Assembly (NCBI GenBank): GCA_026985095.1
Contig: JALSQW010000063.1
Location: 1-64,000, forward strand
DNA length: 64,000 nt
DNA from: Acidimicrobiia bacterium
GTDB taxonomy: Bacteria > Actinomycetota > Acidimicrobiia > Spongiisociales > UBA5794
Direction of reading: 5' to 3'
Position 1 is the first letter of the stretch. Every line of letters starts with the position of its first letter. The notes under the pieces are model-generated. The model was not told the origin of the DNA. It was given only the letters and a program-made list of their open reading frames with translations, and did no database searches. Positions 33,722 through 41,507 of this stretch are shown here, in pieces. A program made the translations under genes and the position numbers.

Positions 33722-34038
33722 GGGACCGAGCCGTCGGCCCCATCCCGATAGAAGACGAAGAACCGCTCGATCACCTTCGCGAGCCGGGACACGGCGTCGT
33801 CGTCCCACCCCCCGTCCCGTCGAACGACGATCTCGTTCATGTACACGTAGACATGGTCCACCGCCTCATCGACGGCGAACACCTCCGCCGCCAGCTCGGC
33901 CGCGAAGCTCGATCCGCCGCTCGCCGCCGCCGGCGAGTCGAAGGCCTCCCCATGCTGGCCGGTCAGGCTCCGGTCCGTGCCGAAGACGACGACGTCGCCG
34001 ACCCGGACGGTCTCGTCGATGGTGATCGGTTGACCCAC
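33697..34038 (-). CDS. Small acidic hypothetical protein
   Basis: A 113-residue protein from GTG 34038, which follows GAGAGG by eight bases. No family is recognised. It is cytoplasmic by appearance and shows an alternating strand/helix pattern: ITIDETVRVGDVVVFGTDRS, AAELAAEVFAVDEAVDHVYVYMNEIVV, and VSRLAKVIERFFVFYRDG. Codon use agrees with real coding sequence. The C-terminal Ser/Glu-rich tail overlaps the end of VanW copy 2 by 25 bases on the opposite strand. A TACACT hexamer lies near 34073-34078 about 35 nt upstream, so it probably has its own promoter. Confidence 0.6.
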   Translation of the reverse strand: MGQPITIDETVRVGDVVVFGTDRSLTGQHGEAFDSPAAASGGSSFAAELAAEVFAVDEAVDHVYVYMNEIVVRRDGGWDDDAVSRLAKVIERFFVFYRDGADGSVPQASSPES

Positions 34039-34094
34039 GTCAGGTACCTCTCGTCGTCGGATGGGCGGCACGAGTGTACCCCTGCCGCCACGGC

Positions 34095-35525
34095 TCATCG
34101 ATCCGGCACCCCGCCGGTGGTCGCGCCGACCTCGTGGAGCTTCATGAGGTTCGTGGATGCCTGTTGGTTGGGAGGGATACCGGCGACCATGACCAACCCG
34201 TCGCCACGCCGGACCATCCCGTGGGCCAGGAGGTACCGCTCGGCGTAGTCGATCATCTCGTCGGTGGAATCCACCCGCTCGAAACGCAGCGGCGTGACAC
34301 CACCGTAGACCGCCATCAGGCGATAGGTCCGGTCGCTGGGCGTGAACGCGTACACGTCCGCGTGCGGTCGGTACTTGGACAACAACCGGGCGGTCGAACC
34401 CGACTCGGTGAACGCCACGATGGTCGACAGCCCGAGCCGGTCGGCCGTGTCCACCGACGCCTCGGCGGTAGCCGAGGCGAACCGCGACCGGTCCTCCAGC
34501 AGCGACACCTCCTTCGCCCTTCCGTAGTCGGGGCTCATCTCCGCCTCCCGACAGATGATGTCCATCGCCCGCACCGCCCGGGCGGGATACCGGCCGGCGG
34601 CGGTCTCGGCCGACAGCATGACCGCGTCGGAGCCGTCGAGGACCGACCGGTAGACGTCGGTCACCTCGGCCCGCGTCGGACGGGGCGACGTCGTCATCGA
34701 CTCGAGCATCTCGGTTGCGGTGATGGAGATCTTCCCCGCGGCGTTGGTCGTGCGCAAGATCTCGACCTGTGCCCGCGGCACCCGTTCCAGGGAGAGCTCG
34801 ACCCCGAGGTCGCCGCGAGCCACCATCACCCCGTCGGCCTCAGTGAGGATGTCGCCCAGGTTGCGGTACCCCACGGCGGTCTCGATCTTGGCGATGAGCG
34901 GCACGTCACCGACGACCTCACGGACGGTGCGCAGGTCCGCCGCCGAGGACACGAACGATACGGCCACCGCGTCGAACCCCAGCTCGAGACCGAAGGACAG
35001 GTCCGCACGGTCCTTGTCCGTGATGGGCGGGATCGACAGCCGAGACCCCGGGAACGCCGCTCCCTTGTGGTCGCCGAGCACCCCACCGACGTCCACCCGG
35101 GCGACCGCCTCACCGTCGTCGACGCGCTCGACCTCCAAGGCGATCATCCCGTCGGCCAGCAGGACCCGCGCCCCCGGCTCCAGGTCGACCCGATCCAGGT
35201 AGGCGACGTGGATCCGCTCGGCGTCCCCCTCACCTTCGCCCGGAAGGAGACGGACGTCGCGGCCCTCCTCGAGGGTCACCTGACCGCCGGGGAACGTTCC
35301 GACGCGGATCTTCGGGCCTTGGATGTCCTGAACGATCGCCACCGGTTCGCCCCGTACGGCCGCCAGACGCCGGACCCGCTCGAAGTGGCGCCGATGATCG
35401 TCGTAGACGCCATGGGAGAAGTTGAGGCGGGCGACGTTCATCCCGGCATCGAGAAGCGCCTCCATCGCTTCGTCCGAGTCGACGGCCGGGCCCAACGTGG
35501 CGATGATCTTGGTCTTGCGCAGCAT
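34095..35525 (-). CDS. pyk: Pyruvate kinase
   Basis: A 476-residue pyruvate kinase, converting phosphoenolpyruvate and ADP to pyruvate and ATP. Visible motifs: KIIATLGPAV at the N-terminus, MNVARLNFSHG, DIQGPKIRVG, PPITDKDRADL, the catalytic Lys and Glu in LIAKIETAVGYRNLGDIL, VMVARGDLGVELSLERVPRAQ, and the MLSAETAAGRYP cap. The C-terminal regulatory domain follows (IVAFTESGSTARLLSKYRP) with a shortened effector-binding region. TAGGCT lies 7 nt before the ATG and no Shine-Dalgarno is seen, a leaderless pattern. The gene is monocistronic and divergent from the ABC binding protein gene. Confidence 0.95.
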   Translation of the reverse strand: MLRKTKIIATLGPAVDSDEAMEALLDAGMNVARLNFSHGVYDDHRRHFERVRRLAAVRGEPVAIVQDIQGPKIRVGTFPGGQVTLEEGRDVRLLPGEGEGDAERIHVAYLDRVDLEPGARVLLADGMIALEVERVDDGEAVARVDVGGVLGDHKGAAFPGSRLSIPPITDKDRADLSFGLELGFDAVAVSFVSSAADLRTVREVVGDVPLIAKIETAVGYRNLGDILTEADGVMVARGDLGVELSLERVPRAQVEILRTTNAAGKISITATEMLESMTTSPRPTRAEVTDVYRSVLDGSDAVMLSAETAAGRYPARAVRAMDIICREAEMSPDYGRAKEVSLLEDRSRFASATAEASVDTADRLGLSTIVAFTESGSTARLLSKYRPHADVYAFTPSDRTYRLMAVYGGVTPLRFERVDSTDEMIDYAERYLLAHGMVRRGDGLVMVAGIPPNQQASTNLMKLHEVGATTGGVPDR

Positions 35526-35645
35526 GGCGACCAGCCTATACGGGGGCGCCGAGGACCGGCCCTTCGGCCGCGCAAGGCCGTTCGGGCGAGTAGCCTCGGG
35601 TTCTCCCGCTCCGAGCGGGTGGGCTGAACGAGGAGGAATCCAACG

Positions 35646-36440
35646 ATGAACAGGACAGCGAAGCTGGTCGTACTCGCCGCGGTGGTAGCCATCGTGGCCG
35701 CCGCGTGCTCGTCCGGATCGTCCGGTGGCGACGGCGCCACCGGTGACGACCTGGGCGGCAAGACCATCACGGTCGCGGTCGAGAACGCCTATCCCCCCTA
35801 CAACTTCATCCCCGAAGGATCGACCGAGGGGCAGGGATGGGATTACGACGCCTGGAACGAGATCTGCAAGCGGCTGAACTGCAAGGCGGAGTTCGTCGAG
35901 GCCGGGTGGCCGGCCGTCATCGACGAGACCGCCCAGGGTCAGTACGACACGGCCGCCGACGGCATCTCCATCACCGACGAGCGCAAGGAGATCGTCGACT
36001 TCTCCGACCCGTACATGGTGATCGAGCAGAAGCTGATGGTCCGAGCGGACGAGGATCGCTTCAGCACCGTCGACGAGTTCGTCGGCGGCGACTACCGCCT
36101 CGGCACCCAGGTGGGGACGACGAACTACGAGCTCGGCAAGGAGCTCGTCGGCGACGACCGCATCGACGCCTTCGACCAGTTCGGCCTCGCCGTCCAGGCC
36201 CTCATCAACGGTGACGTCGACGCCGTCATCATCGACGACACCGCCGGGCAGGGTTACAAGGGCGCCAACGCCGACAAGGTGAAGCTCCTCGACGAGGCAC
36301 TCCAGAGCGATCCCCTCGGGTTCATCTTCCCGAAGGGCTCGGACCTCGTCGAGCCGGTCAACAAGGTGCTGGCCGAGATGAAGGCCGACGGCACCCTCGA
36401 CGAGCTGGCGAACAAGTGGTTCGTCGAGTTCGAAGGCTGA
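35646..36440 (+). CDS. Amino-acid ABC transporter substrate-binding lipoprotein
   Basis: A 264-residue SBP_bac_3 protein. It has a lipoprotein signal ([15 protein letters not shown], Cys about 22) and a Ser/Gly linker, then the periplasmic-binding fold: [61 protein letters not shown] and [18 protein letters not shown]. Ligand is probably a polar or acidic/basic amino acid; the family pockets Asp/Arg residues (SITDER) are present. A strong GAGGAGGAA site lies 6 nt before the ATG, unlike most neighbours. A 13-bp stem hairpin separates it from the permease gene, likely giving more binding protein than permease. Confidence 0.9.
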   Translation: MNRTAKLVVLAAVVAIVAAACSSGSSGGDGATGDDLGGKTITVAVENAYPPYNFIPEGSTEGQGWDYDAWNEICKRLNCKAEFVEAGWPAVIDETAQGQYDTAADGISITDERKEIVDFSDPYMVIEQKLMVRADEDRFSTVDEFVGGDYRLGTQVGTTNYELGKELVGDDRIDAFDQFGLAVQALINGDVDAVIIDDTAGQGYKGANADKVKLLDEALQSDPLGFIFPKGSDLVEPVNKVLAEMKADGTLDELANKWFVEFEG

Positions 36441-36462
36441 TCGGCCCGACGCACGACCACCT

Positions 36463-36491
36463 CGGAGGCCGGGTCGTCGACCCGGCCTCCG
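36463..36491 (+). terminator. 13-bp stem hairpin between binding protein and permease genes
   Basis: CGGAGGCCGGGTC (36463-36475) and its perfect complement GACCCGGCCTCCG (36479-36491) enclose a 3-nt loop, starting 22 nt after the binding-protein stop codon. No T-run follows. In many ABC operons a stem-loop at this position stabilises the binding-protein mRNA or partly terminates transcription, so the binding protein is in excess over the permease. Which of the two applies cannot be seen. Confidence 0.65.
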
Positions 36492-36563
36492 GCGCGTCCC
36501 GACGTGCACGCGGGCGATGCGTCTGCCAATCTCTCGGTGCAGACCGGCCACATAGGAGCCCCC

Positions 36564-37364
36564 ATGGAAGCCATCACCGAAGCACCTGTCGTCGAGCCCG
36601 GCCCCCCCGGAAGCGTCGGCTACGACTGGGGCGAGTTCCCGTGGTGGCTCATGGGGATCGTCGCGTTCCTCGCCTTCATCGCCGTATGGACGCTCACCCA
36701 CGACCGATGGATGGAAGGGTTCCGGTTCATCCGGCAGGGTCTGTCGGTCACGATCGTCGTGACCGCCGTCAGCTTCGTCTTCGCGATCACGCTCGGTCTG
36801 CTCATCGGGCTGGCCCGCCTCGCCAAGCATTCCGTACCCCGCCAGCTCGCCATGTTCTTCATCGAGCTCGTTCGGGGCGTTCCGGTCATCGTGACGATCT
36901 TCGCCGTGGCCTTCGTCATCGTGCCGTTCTTCTCCAACCTCTTGCGCGTCCCCCAGCCGAGCAACACGATCCGGGCGATCATCGCCCTGTCGCTCATCTA
37001 CGCGGCGTTCATCGCCGAGGTCTTCCGGGCCGGGATCGAAGCCGTTCCCAGAGGCCAGCTCGAAGCGGGTCGATCCGTCGGACTGAGCGAACGCCAGATC
37101 ACGCGCCTCATCGTCCTCCCGCAGGCGATCCGCAACATCATGCCCGCCCTCGGCAACGACCTCATCGCGTTGCTCAAGGACTCGTCGCTGGCGTCGATCC
37201 TGGCGGTCCGCGAACTCACCCAGATGGCCCGTCTCTGGTCCGGATCGAACTTCCAGTTCCGCGCCGGGTTCGGGATCCTCGTCGCCTTCTATCTCACGCT
37301 GACCGTCTCGCTGAGCCTCCTCCTTCGCTGGTACGAGAAGAAGATCCGGATCCCGGGGCACTGA
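36564..37364 (+). CDS. Amino-acid ABC transporter permease
   Basis: A 266-residue permease of the HisMQ/GlnP type. It has about five membrane helices, starting with WWLMGIVAFLAFIAVWTL near residue 30, and the ABC-coupling EAA loop: IEAVPRGQLEAGRSVGLSERQITRLIVLPQAI near 160. The family core DLIALLKDSSLASILAVRELTQ follows. ATG 36564 is chosen for the AGGAG seven bases upstream. The stop overlaps the next gene (TGATG). No ATP-binding subunit of the GlnQ/HisP type is nearby; the ATPase at 39157-40401 belongs to the sugar/MsmK-UgpC group. A shared or distant ATPase must energise it. Confidence 0.9.
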   Translation: MEAITEAPVVEPGPPGSVGYDWGEFPWWLMGIVAFLAFIAVWTLTHDRWMEGFRFIRQGLSVTIVVTAVSFVFAITLGLLIGLARLAKHSVPRQLAMFFIELVRGVPVIVTIFAVAFVIVPFFSNLLRVPQPSNTIRAIIALSLIYAAFIAEVFRAGIEAVPRGQLEAGRSVGLSERQITRLIVLPQAIRNIMPALGNDLIALLKDSSLASILAVRELTQMARLWSGSNFQFRAGFGILVAFYLTLTVSLSLLLRWYEKKIRIPGH

Positions 37365-37843
37365 TGGACACCGCCGAGTTCCCCTTCGCCGACCTGGTGG
37401 AACGCCTCGATCACGTGTCGGTCGCCGTTCGCGACATCCGCGCGGCGGCCGGTGTCGCCGAGCTCCTCGGTGGCCGGTTCCGCGACGGCGGCTCCAGCTT
37501 CGGCCGCGACTTCCGGTGGGCGCAGTGGGACCTTCCGGGCGGGAAGCTCGAGATGATCGCCCCCGTCGACCTCGACGACGAGGGCAACTTCCTCGTGCGG
37601 TTCCTCCGCGAGCGCGGCGAAGGCCTCCATCATCTGACGGTGAAGGTGTCCGACCTCGAGCGGGCCGTCGAACTGGCCCGGGCCGGCGGGTACGAGATCG
37701 TCGGCGTCGACGTCACCAACGAGGGCTGGAAGGAGGCCTTCGTCCATCCCCGTTCGGCTGCGGGCGTGCTCATCCAGCTCGCCGAGTTCACCGACGGACC
37801 TCCCCCGCCACCCAAGACGCTCGACGAGGTGCTGGGACCGTGA
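37364..37843 (+). CDS. VOC-fold protein, methylmalonyl-CoA epimerase-like
   Basis: A 159-residue vicinal-oxygen-chelate protein. It shows the paired beta-alpha-beta modules of methylmalonyl-CoA epimerase: VERLDHVSVAVRDI (first metal His), GEGLHHLTVKVSDLERAVE (second His) and the distal ILIQLAEF-type Glu (VLIQLAEF). Epimerase would interconvert (S)- and (R)-methylmalonyl-CoA in propionate metabolism, but the centre (FGRDFRWAQWDLPGGKLEMIAPVD) also fits other VOC enzymes, so substrate is tentative. Its ATG lies in the permease stop (TGATG) and its stop overlaps the GTG of cofC (GTGA), so it is embedded in a coupled operon. Confidence 0.7.
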   Translation: MDTAEFPFADLVERLDHVSVAVRDIRAAAGVAELLGGRFRDGGSSFGRDFRWAQWDLPGGKLEMIAPVDLDDEGNFLVRFLRERGEGLHHLTVKVSDLERAVELARAGGYEIVGVDVTNEGWKEAFVHPRSAAGVLIQLAEFTDGPPPPPKTLDEVLGP

Positions 37844-38394
37844 CGATCGGGGGCATCCCGATCCGGGCGTTCGCCGGGATGGCCCGCCTCGACGGGCACC
37901 TCCCGGCCGTCGCCCGCACCGCGCTGGCACGGGCGATGGCGTCCCGGGTGGTCGACCGGGTCGTGGCGGCGGGGTGCGAACCGGTCGTGGTCACCTCCGA
38001 CACGGAGGTCGGAACGTGGGCGCGGCGCCTCCACGTCACCGTTCTGGACGACCCCCCAGGCGGCGGCCTCGACGGGGCCGCACGGGCCGTCGTCGCCCAC
38101 GCCGGCGACGATCGGTGGCTGGTGCTCCACGCCGATCTCCCTGCCGTCGACACCGCCGACATCACCGCCATGACCGGCGGCGCCACCCCCGCCCTGGCGC
38201 CCTCGAAGGACGGAGGCACGGCAGCGATCTCATCGACCGGGCCCTTCCGGTTCTCCTACGGCGTCGACAGTTTCCGCCGACATCTGGCCGCCGCCGGGCC
38301 CGGCGCCCGGGTCGTGGTCCGGCCCGGTCTGGCCTTCGACATCGACCACCCACGAGATCTGATGGTGGCCGAGCTGCTGGGAGTCGCGCCGTGA
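37840..38394 (+). CDS. cofC: CofC/FbiD-like phosphoenolpyruvate/2-phospholactate guanylyltransferase
   Basis: A 184-residue MobA-like nucleotidyltransferase. CofC/FbiD activates 2-phospholactate or phosphoenolpyruvate with GTP in the first step of coenzyme F420 synthesis. Matching stretches: VTIGGIPIRAFAGMARLDGHL, the VVVTSDTEVGTWA nucleotide strand, DDPPGGGLDGAARAVV (CofC signature DPGGGL-N-A-like) and VLHADLPAVDTADI (metal-binding HADLP). The expected PSKDGGTAAI and a C-terminal YGVDSFRRHL are present. GTG 37840 overlaps the upstream stop and the stop overlaps the PIG-L gene. Other F420 genes (fbiA-C) are not in this window. Confidence in F420 assignment is moderate. Confidence 0.72.
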   Translation: MTIGGIPIRAFAGMARLDGHLPAVARTALARAMASRVVDRVVAAGCEPVVVTSDTEVGTWARRLHVTVLDDPPGGGLDGAARAVVAHAGDDRWLVLHADLPAVDTADITAMTGGATPALAPSKDGGTAAISSTGPFRFSYGVDSFRRHLAAAGPGARVVVRPGLAFDIDHPRDLMVAELLGVAP

Positions 38395-39149
38395 CGGACC
38401 TCTACGGGCCACTCCGGGAGGACGGCCCCGCACCGCTGTCGCCCCTCCGGGCCCTGGCCGTCGGAGCCCACCCCGACGACATCGAGTTCGGTGCCGGGGC
38501 GACGCTGGCACGGTGGGCGGACGCGGGCTGCCGGGTGACGATGGTGATCGTCACCGATGGCTCGAAGGGCACATGGGATCCTGCTGCCGATCCCGCCGAC
38601 CTGGCCCGTCGGCGGATCGCAGAGCAGCACCGAGCCGCCCAGATCCTCGGCGCTGCCGAGGTCGTCCACCTGGGCCACGTCGACGGCGAACTCGAGTACT
38701 CGATGCGGCTGCGCGCAGCGATCGCCCGCCTCGTCCGCCGGGAACGGCCCGACGTCGTCCTCGGCCACGATCCCTGGCAGCGCTACCAGATGCATCCCGA
38801 CCATCGCGTCGCCGGGTGGGCCACCAACGACGGTGTCGTCGCCGCCCGGGACCCGCTGTTCTTCCCCGAACAGCTCGCCGACGGCCTCGAGGCGCACCGT
38901 CCCACGGCGCTGCTCCTGTGGTCCGCCGACGAGCCCGACCATCTCGAACCGGCGCCCGAGCCCTACGTCGAACGGAAGATCGCCGCCCTGCTCGCGCACT
39001 CGTCCCAGGCCGACACCACCATGGGCGGTGCGGGGAGGGAACCGGCCGCGGCCGGTGTCTTCATCGAGCGCATCCACGCCTGGCTCGCCACCAACGGGGC
39101 GGCCCTGTCGGGGCCGCCGGGCGAGTCCTTCAAACGCCTGACGCCGTAG
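38391..39149 (+). CDS. PIG-L/LmbE deacetylase (MshB-like)
   Basis: A 252-residue zinc-dependent deacetylase of the PIG-L family. LAVGAHPDDIEFGAGATLARWADAGCRVTMVIVTDGSKG carries the first zinc ligands (His-Pro-Asp-Asp), and QMHPDHRVAGWATND the third His. Relatives remove acetyl from GlcNAc-Ins (MshB in mycothiol synthesis) or from other N-acetyl sugars; the large acidic loop after HPDD resembles bacillithiol BshB-type members as well, so the substrate is not certain. GTG 38391 overlaps the cofC stop by four bases. A second family member, mca, lies at 27882-28745. Confidence 0.8.
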   Translation: MTDLYGPLREDGPAPLSPLRALAVGAHPDDIEFGAGATLARWADAGCRVTMVIVTDGSKGTWDPAADPADLARRRIAEQHRAAQILGAAEVVHLGHVDGELEYSMRLRAAIARLVRRERPDVVLGHDPWQRYQMHPDHRVAGWATNDGVVAARDPLFFPEQLADGLEAHRPTALLLWSADEPDHLEPAPEPYVERKIAALLAHSSQADTTMGGAGREPAAAGVFIERIHAWLATNGAALSGPPGESFKRLTP

Positions 39150-39156
39150 GCCGTCC

Positions 39157-40401
39157 TCAGGACTGGACCATGGCCTCCATGCCCGGAGGCGGGGTGGCGC
39201 CGATCCGGACGCCGTGGGTCGGGTCGAAGAAGTGCATCTTCGCCGTGTCGATCACCAACGCCAGCCGGTCGCCGGCGGTGACCGGAACGTCGGGGCTCAC
39301 CCGTGCGGTGAACTGGGTCTTGTGTCCCATGACCGCCTCCTCCTCGGCTGCCGCGCCGAGCAGCTCCTGGATGTCGGGGGTCATCACCGGCTCCTCGTCG
39401 AGGAGGAAATGCACGAAGGTCTCGTTACCGAGCATCTCGGTCACCTCGACGTTCACCTCGATCTGCTTGTCCGGATCGGCTCCCGCCACGTGCGAGGCGG
39501 CTTCGAAGTTGCCGGGGCGGATCCCCAACACGAGTCGGTCGCCCATGCGCTCGTCGATCCCCGGGTGTCGCTCGAGCGCCACCGGGTCGACCTTCACCCG
39601 GTTCCCGGCGAACACGGCCCACACGGTGTCACCGTCGGCTTCGAGATGCCCGTAGACCATGTTCATGGCCGGGCTCCCGATGAACCCGGCGACGAACAGG
39701 TTCACCGGTTCGTTGAACAGCTCCGTCGGTGGCGCCACCTGTTGCAGGTTGTAGGGCCGTTGCGGGGACACGGCACGCAGCACGGCGACCCGATGGCCCA
39801 GCGTCATGGCTTCCACCTGATCATGCGTGACGTAGACGGTCGTCGTACCGAGCCGCTTGTGGAGCAGGCTCAGCTCCGTGCGCATCTGGACCCGCAGCTT
39901 GGCGTCGAGGTTGGACAGCGGCTCGTCCATCAGGAACGCCTTCGGTTCACGGACGATGGCCCGGCCCATCGCCACGCGCTGGCGCTGGCCCCCCGACAGG
40001 GCCTTCGGCTTCCGGTCGAGGAACTCGGTGATCTCCAAGGTCTCGGCCGCCTCGAGGACACGGCGCTTGATCTCCTCCTTCGGCATCTTGCGCAGCTTCA
40101 AGCCGAAGGCCATGTTGTCGAACACCGACATGTGGGGATAGAGGGCGTAGTTCTGGAACACCATGGCGATGTCCCGATCCTTGGGCGGCACGTCGTTGAC
40201 GAGCTGGTCGCCGATGTACAGCTTGCCTTCGGTGATCTCTTCCAACCCGGCGATCATCCGCAGGATCGTCGATTTGCCGCAGCCCGACGGCCCGACGAGG
40301 ACGAGGAACTCCCCGTCCTGGATGTCGAGGTTGACGTGCCCGACGGCCCGGGTCCCGTCCGGATAGATCTTGCCGATGTCGTCCAGGGTGATCTTGGCCA
40401 C
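39157..40401 (-). CDS. Sugar-type ABC transporter ATP-binding protein (UgpC/MsmK/SugC-like)
   Basis: A 414-residue ATPase. Walker A VGPSGCGKST (about 37-46), Q-loop MVFQNYALYPHM, signature LSGGQRQRVAMGRAI, Walker B AFLMDEPLSNLD and H-loop VTHDQVEAMTL are all present. A C-terminal OB/TOBE part of about 150 residues (from GFIGSPAMNMVYGHLE) marks the carbohydrate-uptake CUT1 group, in which one ATPase may serve several permeases. No sugar permease is adjacent in the window. GTG 40401 follows AGAGGAG and starts VAKITLDDIG. The gene is monocistronic and convergent with the PIG-L gene by 8 bp. Confidence 0.9.
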   Translation of the reverse strand: MAKITLDDIGKIYPDGTRAVGHVNLDIQDGEFLVLVGPSGCGKSTILRMIAGLEEITEGKLYIGDQLVNDVPPKDRDIAMVFQNYALYPHMSVFDNMAFGLKLRKMPKEEIKRRVLEAAETLEITEFLDRKPKALSGGQRQRVAMGRAIVREPKAFLMDEPLSNLDAKLRVQMRTELSLLHKRLGTTTVYVTHDQVEAMTLGHRVAVLRAVSPQRPYNLQQVAPPTELFNEPVNLFVAGFIGSPAMNMVYGHLEADGDTVWAVFAGNRVKVDPVALERHPGIDERMGDRLVLGIRPGNFEAASHVAGADPDKQIEVNVEVTEMLGNETFVHFLLDEEPVMTPDIQELLGAAAEEEAVMGHKTQFTARVSPDVPVTAGDRLALVIDTAKMHFFDPTHGVRIGATPPPGMEAMVQS

Positions 40402-40481
40402 GTTTGACTCCTCTTGCCGCTGCCGCATCCAGCCTAGCCCGTCGACGATGCCCGTTCCCGGCTCCGGCTAATGTCCTGGCC

Positions 40482-41192
40482 ATGAACGAGCAGAACGTCG
40501 CCGTCATCCCAGGAGGCACCGGGTCGGTCGGCCGGGCGCTGCTGCCGATGCTCGTGGCTCGTAACTTCCGGCTCGCCGTCACCTACCTGCTGCCCGAGGA
40601 AGCCCGGGCCGTGGAGGACGAACTGGACCTCGACGAAGATCAGCTCATGTTGCGCAGGGTCGATGCCACCGACCGCGCCTCGATGGACAAGTTCATGCAG
40701 GAAGCCGCCGACAGCTTCGGCCCATTCAACGTCATGTGCTCCCTCGTCGGCGGCTGGGCGGGAGGTCGTGACGTCGCCGAGACCGACGACGTCCGGTTCG
40801 ACCGCATGATCGACCTCAACCTGCGGTCGGCCTTCAACGCCACCAGGTCCGCGATCCCACACATGCGCCACGCCGATTGGGGTCGGATCATCCTGATGGG
40901 CTCGAAGAACGCCATCGACGCCCCCTCCGGGCAGGCCGCCTACAACATCGCCAAAGCCGGAGTGATCGCCCTCGCCAGGTCGGTCGCCGCCGAGCTGACC
41001 GACACGAACGTGACCGCCAACGTGCTGCTGCCGACCGTCATCGACACCGAAGCCACCAGGGCCGCTCTCCCCTACGCCGACTACGTCGACTGGCCCAAGC
41101 CCGCCGAGATCGCCCAGGTCATCGACTTCCTCGCGAGCCGCCGATCGCACGTCATCAACCGTGCCGCCATCCCCGTCAACGGGAACACCTGA
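40482..41192 (+). CDS. SDR family oxidoreductase, variant
   Basis: A 236-residue short-chain dehydrogenase/reductase. The nucleotide motif is IPGGTGSVGRALLPML, close to the classical TGxxxGxG; in place of NAG it has SLVGGWAGG; the catalytic Ser is in ILMGSKNAI and the Tyr-Lys pair in YNIAKAG. The end (AAIPVNGNT) lacks the usual GG. It may therefore act on an uncommon substrate. TAATGT lies 7 nt before the ATG and there is no Shine-Dalgarno, a leaderless pattern. It stands alone between the ABC ATPase and two tRNA genes. Confidence 0.82.
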   Translation: MNEQNVAVIPGGTGSVGRALLPMLVARNFRLAVTYLLPEEARAVEDELDLDEDQLMLRRVDATDRASMDKFMQEAADSFGPFNVMCSLVGGWAGGRDVAETDDVRFDRMIDLNLRSAFNATRSAIPHMRHADWGRIILMGSKNAIDAPSGQAAYNIAKAGVIALARSVAAELTDTNVTANVLLPTVIDTEATRAALPYADYVDWPKPAEIAQVIDFLASRRSHVINRAAIPVNGNT

Positions 41193-41243
41193 GCGCCACG
41201 ACCGTCGCCCGCGAACACCCTCCCGGCGGGAAGGCGCACGACG

Positions 41244-41316
41244 TAGCCCCGACCGGATTCGAACCGGCGCTACTGGCTTGAGAGGCCAGCGTCCTAGGCC
41301 GCTAGACGACGGGGCC
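41244..41316 (-). tRNA. tRNA-Glu (anticodon CTC)
   Basis: A 73-nt cloverleaf: D-arm GTCT/GGAC, anticodon stem CTGGC/GCCAG with loop CTCTCAA (anticodon CTC, codon GAG), a four-base variable loop, and T-loop TTCGAAT. The 3' CCA is not encoded. Position 1-72 is G-U rather than the usual G-C, the other acceptor pairs being standard. It reads the dominant Glu codon of a GC-rich genome. The gene follows tRNA-Gln by 28 bp on the same strand, probably as one precursor. Confidence 0.93.
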
Positions 41317-41344
41317 GAAGGGCGGTCCGTTGACCGACCGCCGG

Positions 41345-41416
41345 CTCGGGGGGGAGGACTCGAACCCCCAATGACGGGACCAGAACCCGCTGTGTTGCCA
41401 ATTACACCACCCCCGA
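41345..41416 (-). tRNA. tRNA-Gln (anticodon CTG)
   Basis: A 72-nt cloverleaf: acceptor TCGGGGG/CCCCCGA with U1-A72, D-arm GTGT/ACAC, anticodon stem GCGGG/CCCGT with loop TTCTGGT (anticodon CTG, codon CAG), T-loop TTCGAGT, discriminator G. CCA is not encoded. The U1-A72 pair is the known identity element by which GatCAB recognises bacterial tRNA-Gln, in keeping with gatCAB at 54698-57923. Confidence 0.94.
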
Positions 41417-41507
41417 AGGGCGGCGGAAGGATACGGTCGGTTCCCACCGAATGACAACCCGACGCCGCCCAGGTCACGGTGGGACGACCGCACGCTACGG
41501 TGCGGTC

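Noticed and set aside
29606-33808. 1400-codon open frame on the minus strand opposite both VanW genes
   Set aside because: It is the antisense of two proteins with signal peptides and PASTA domains; its translation is Asp/Gly/Val/Arg-rich low complexity with no domain.
34074-35627. 517-codon open frame opposite pyruvate kinase
   Set aside because: Mirror of a complete pyruvate kinase; translation is compositionally biased.
39214-40407. 397-codon open frame opposite the ABC ATPase
   Set aside because: Antisense to a full set of ABC motifs; no domain in its own translation.
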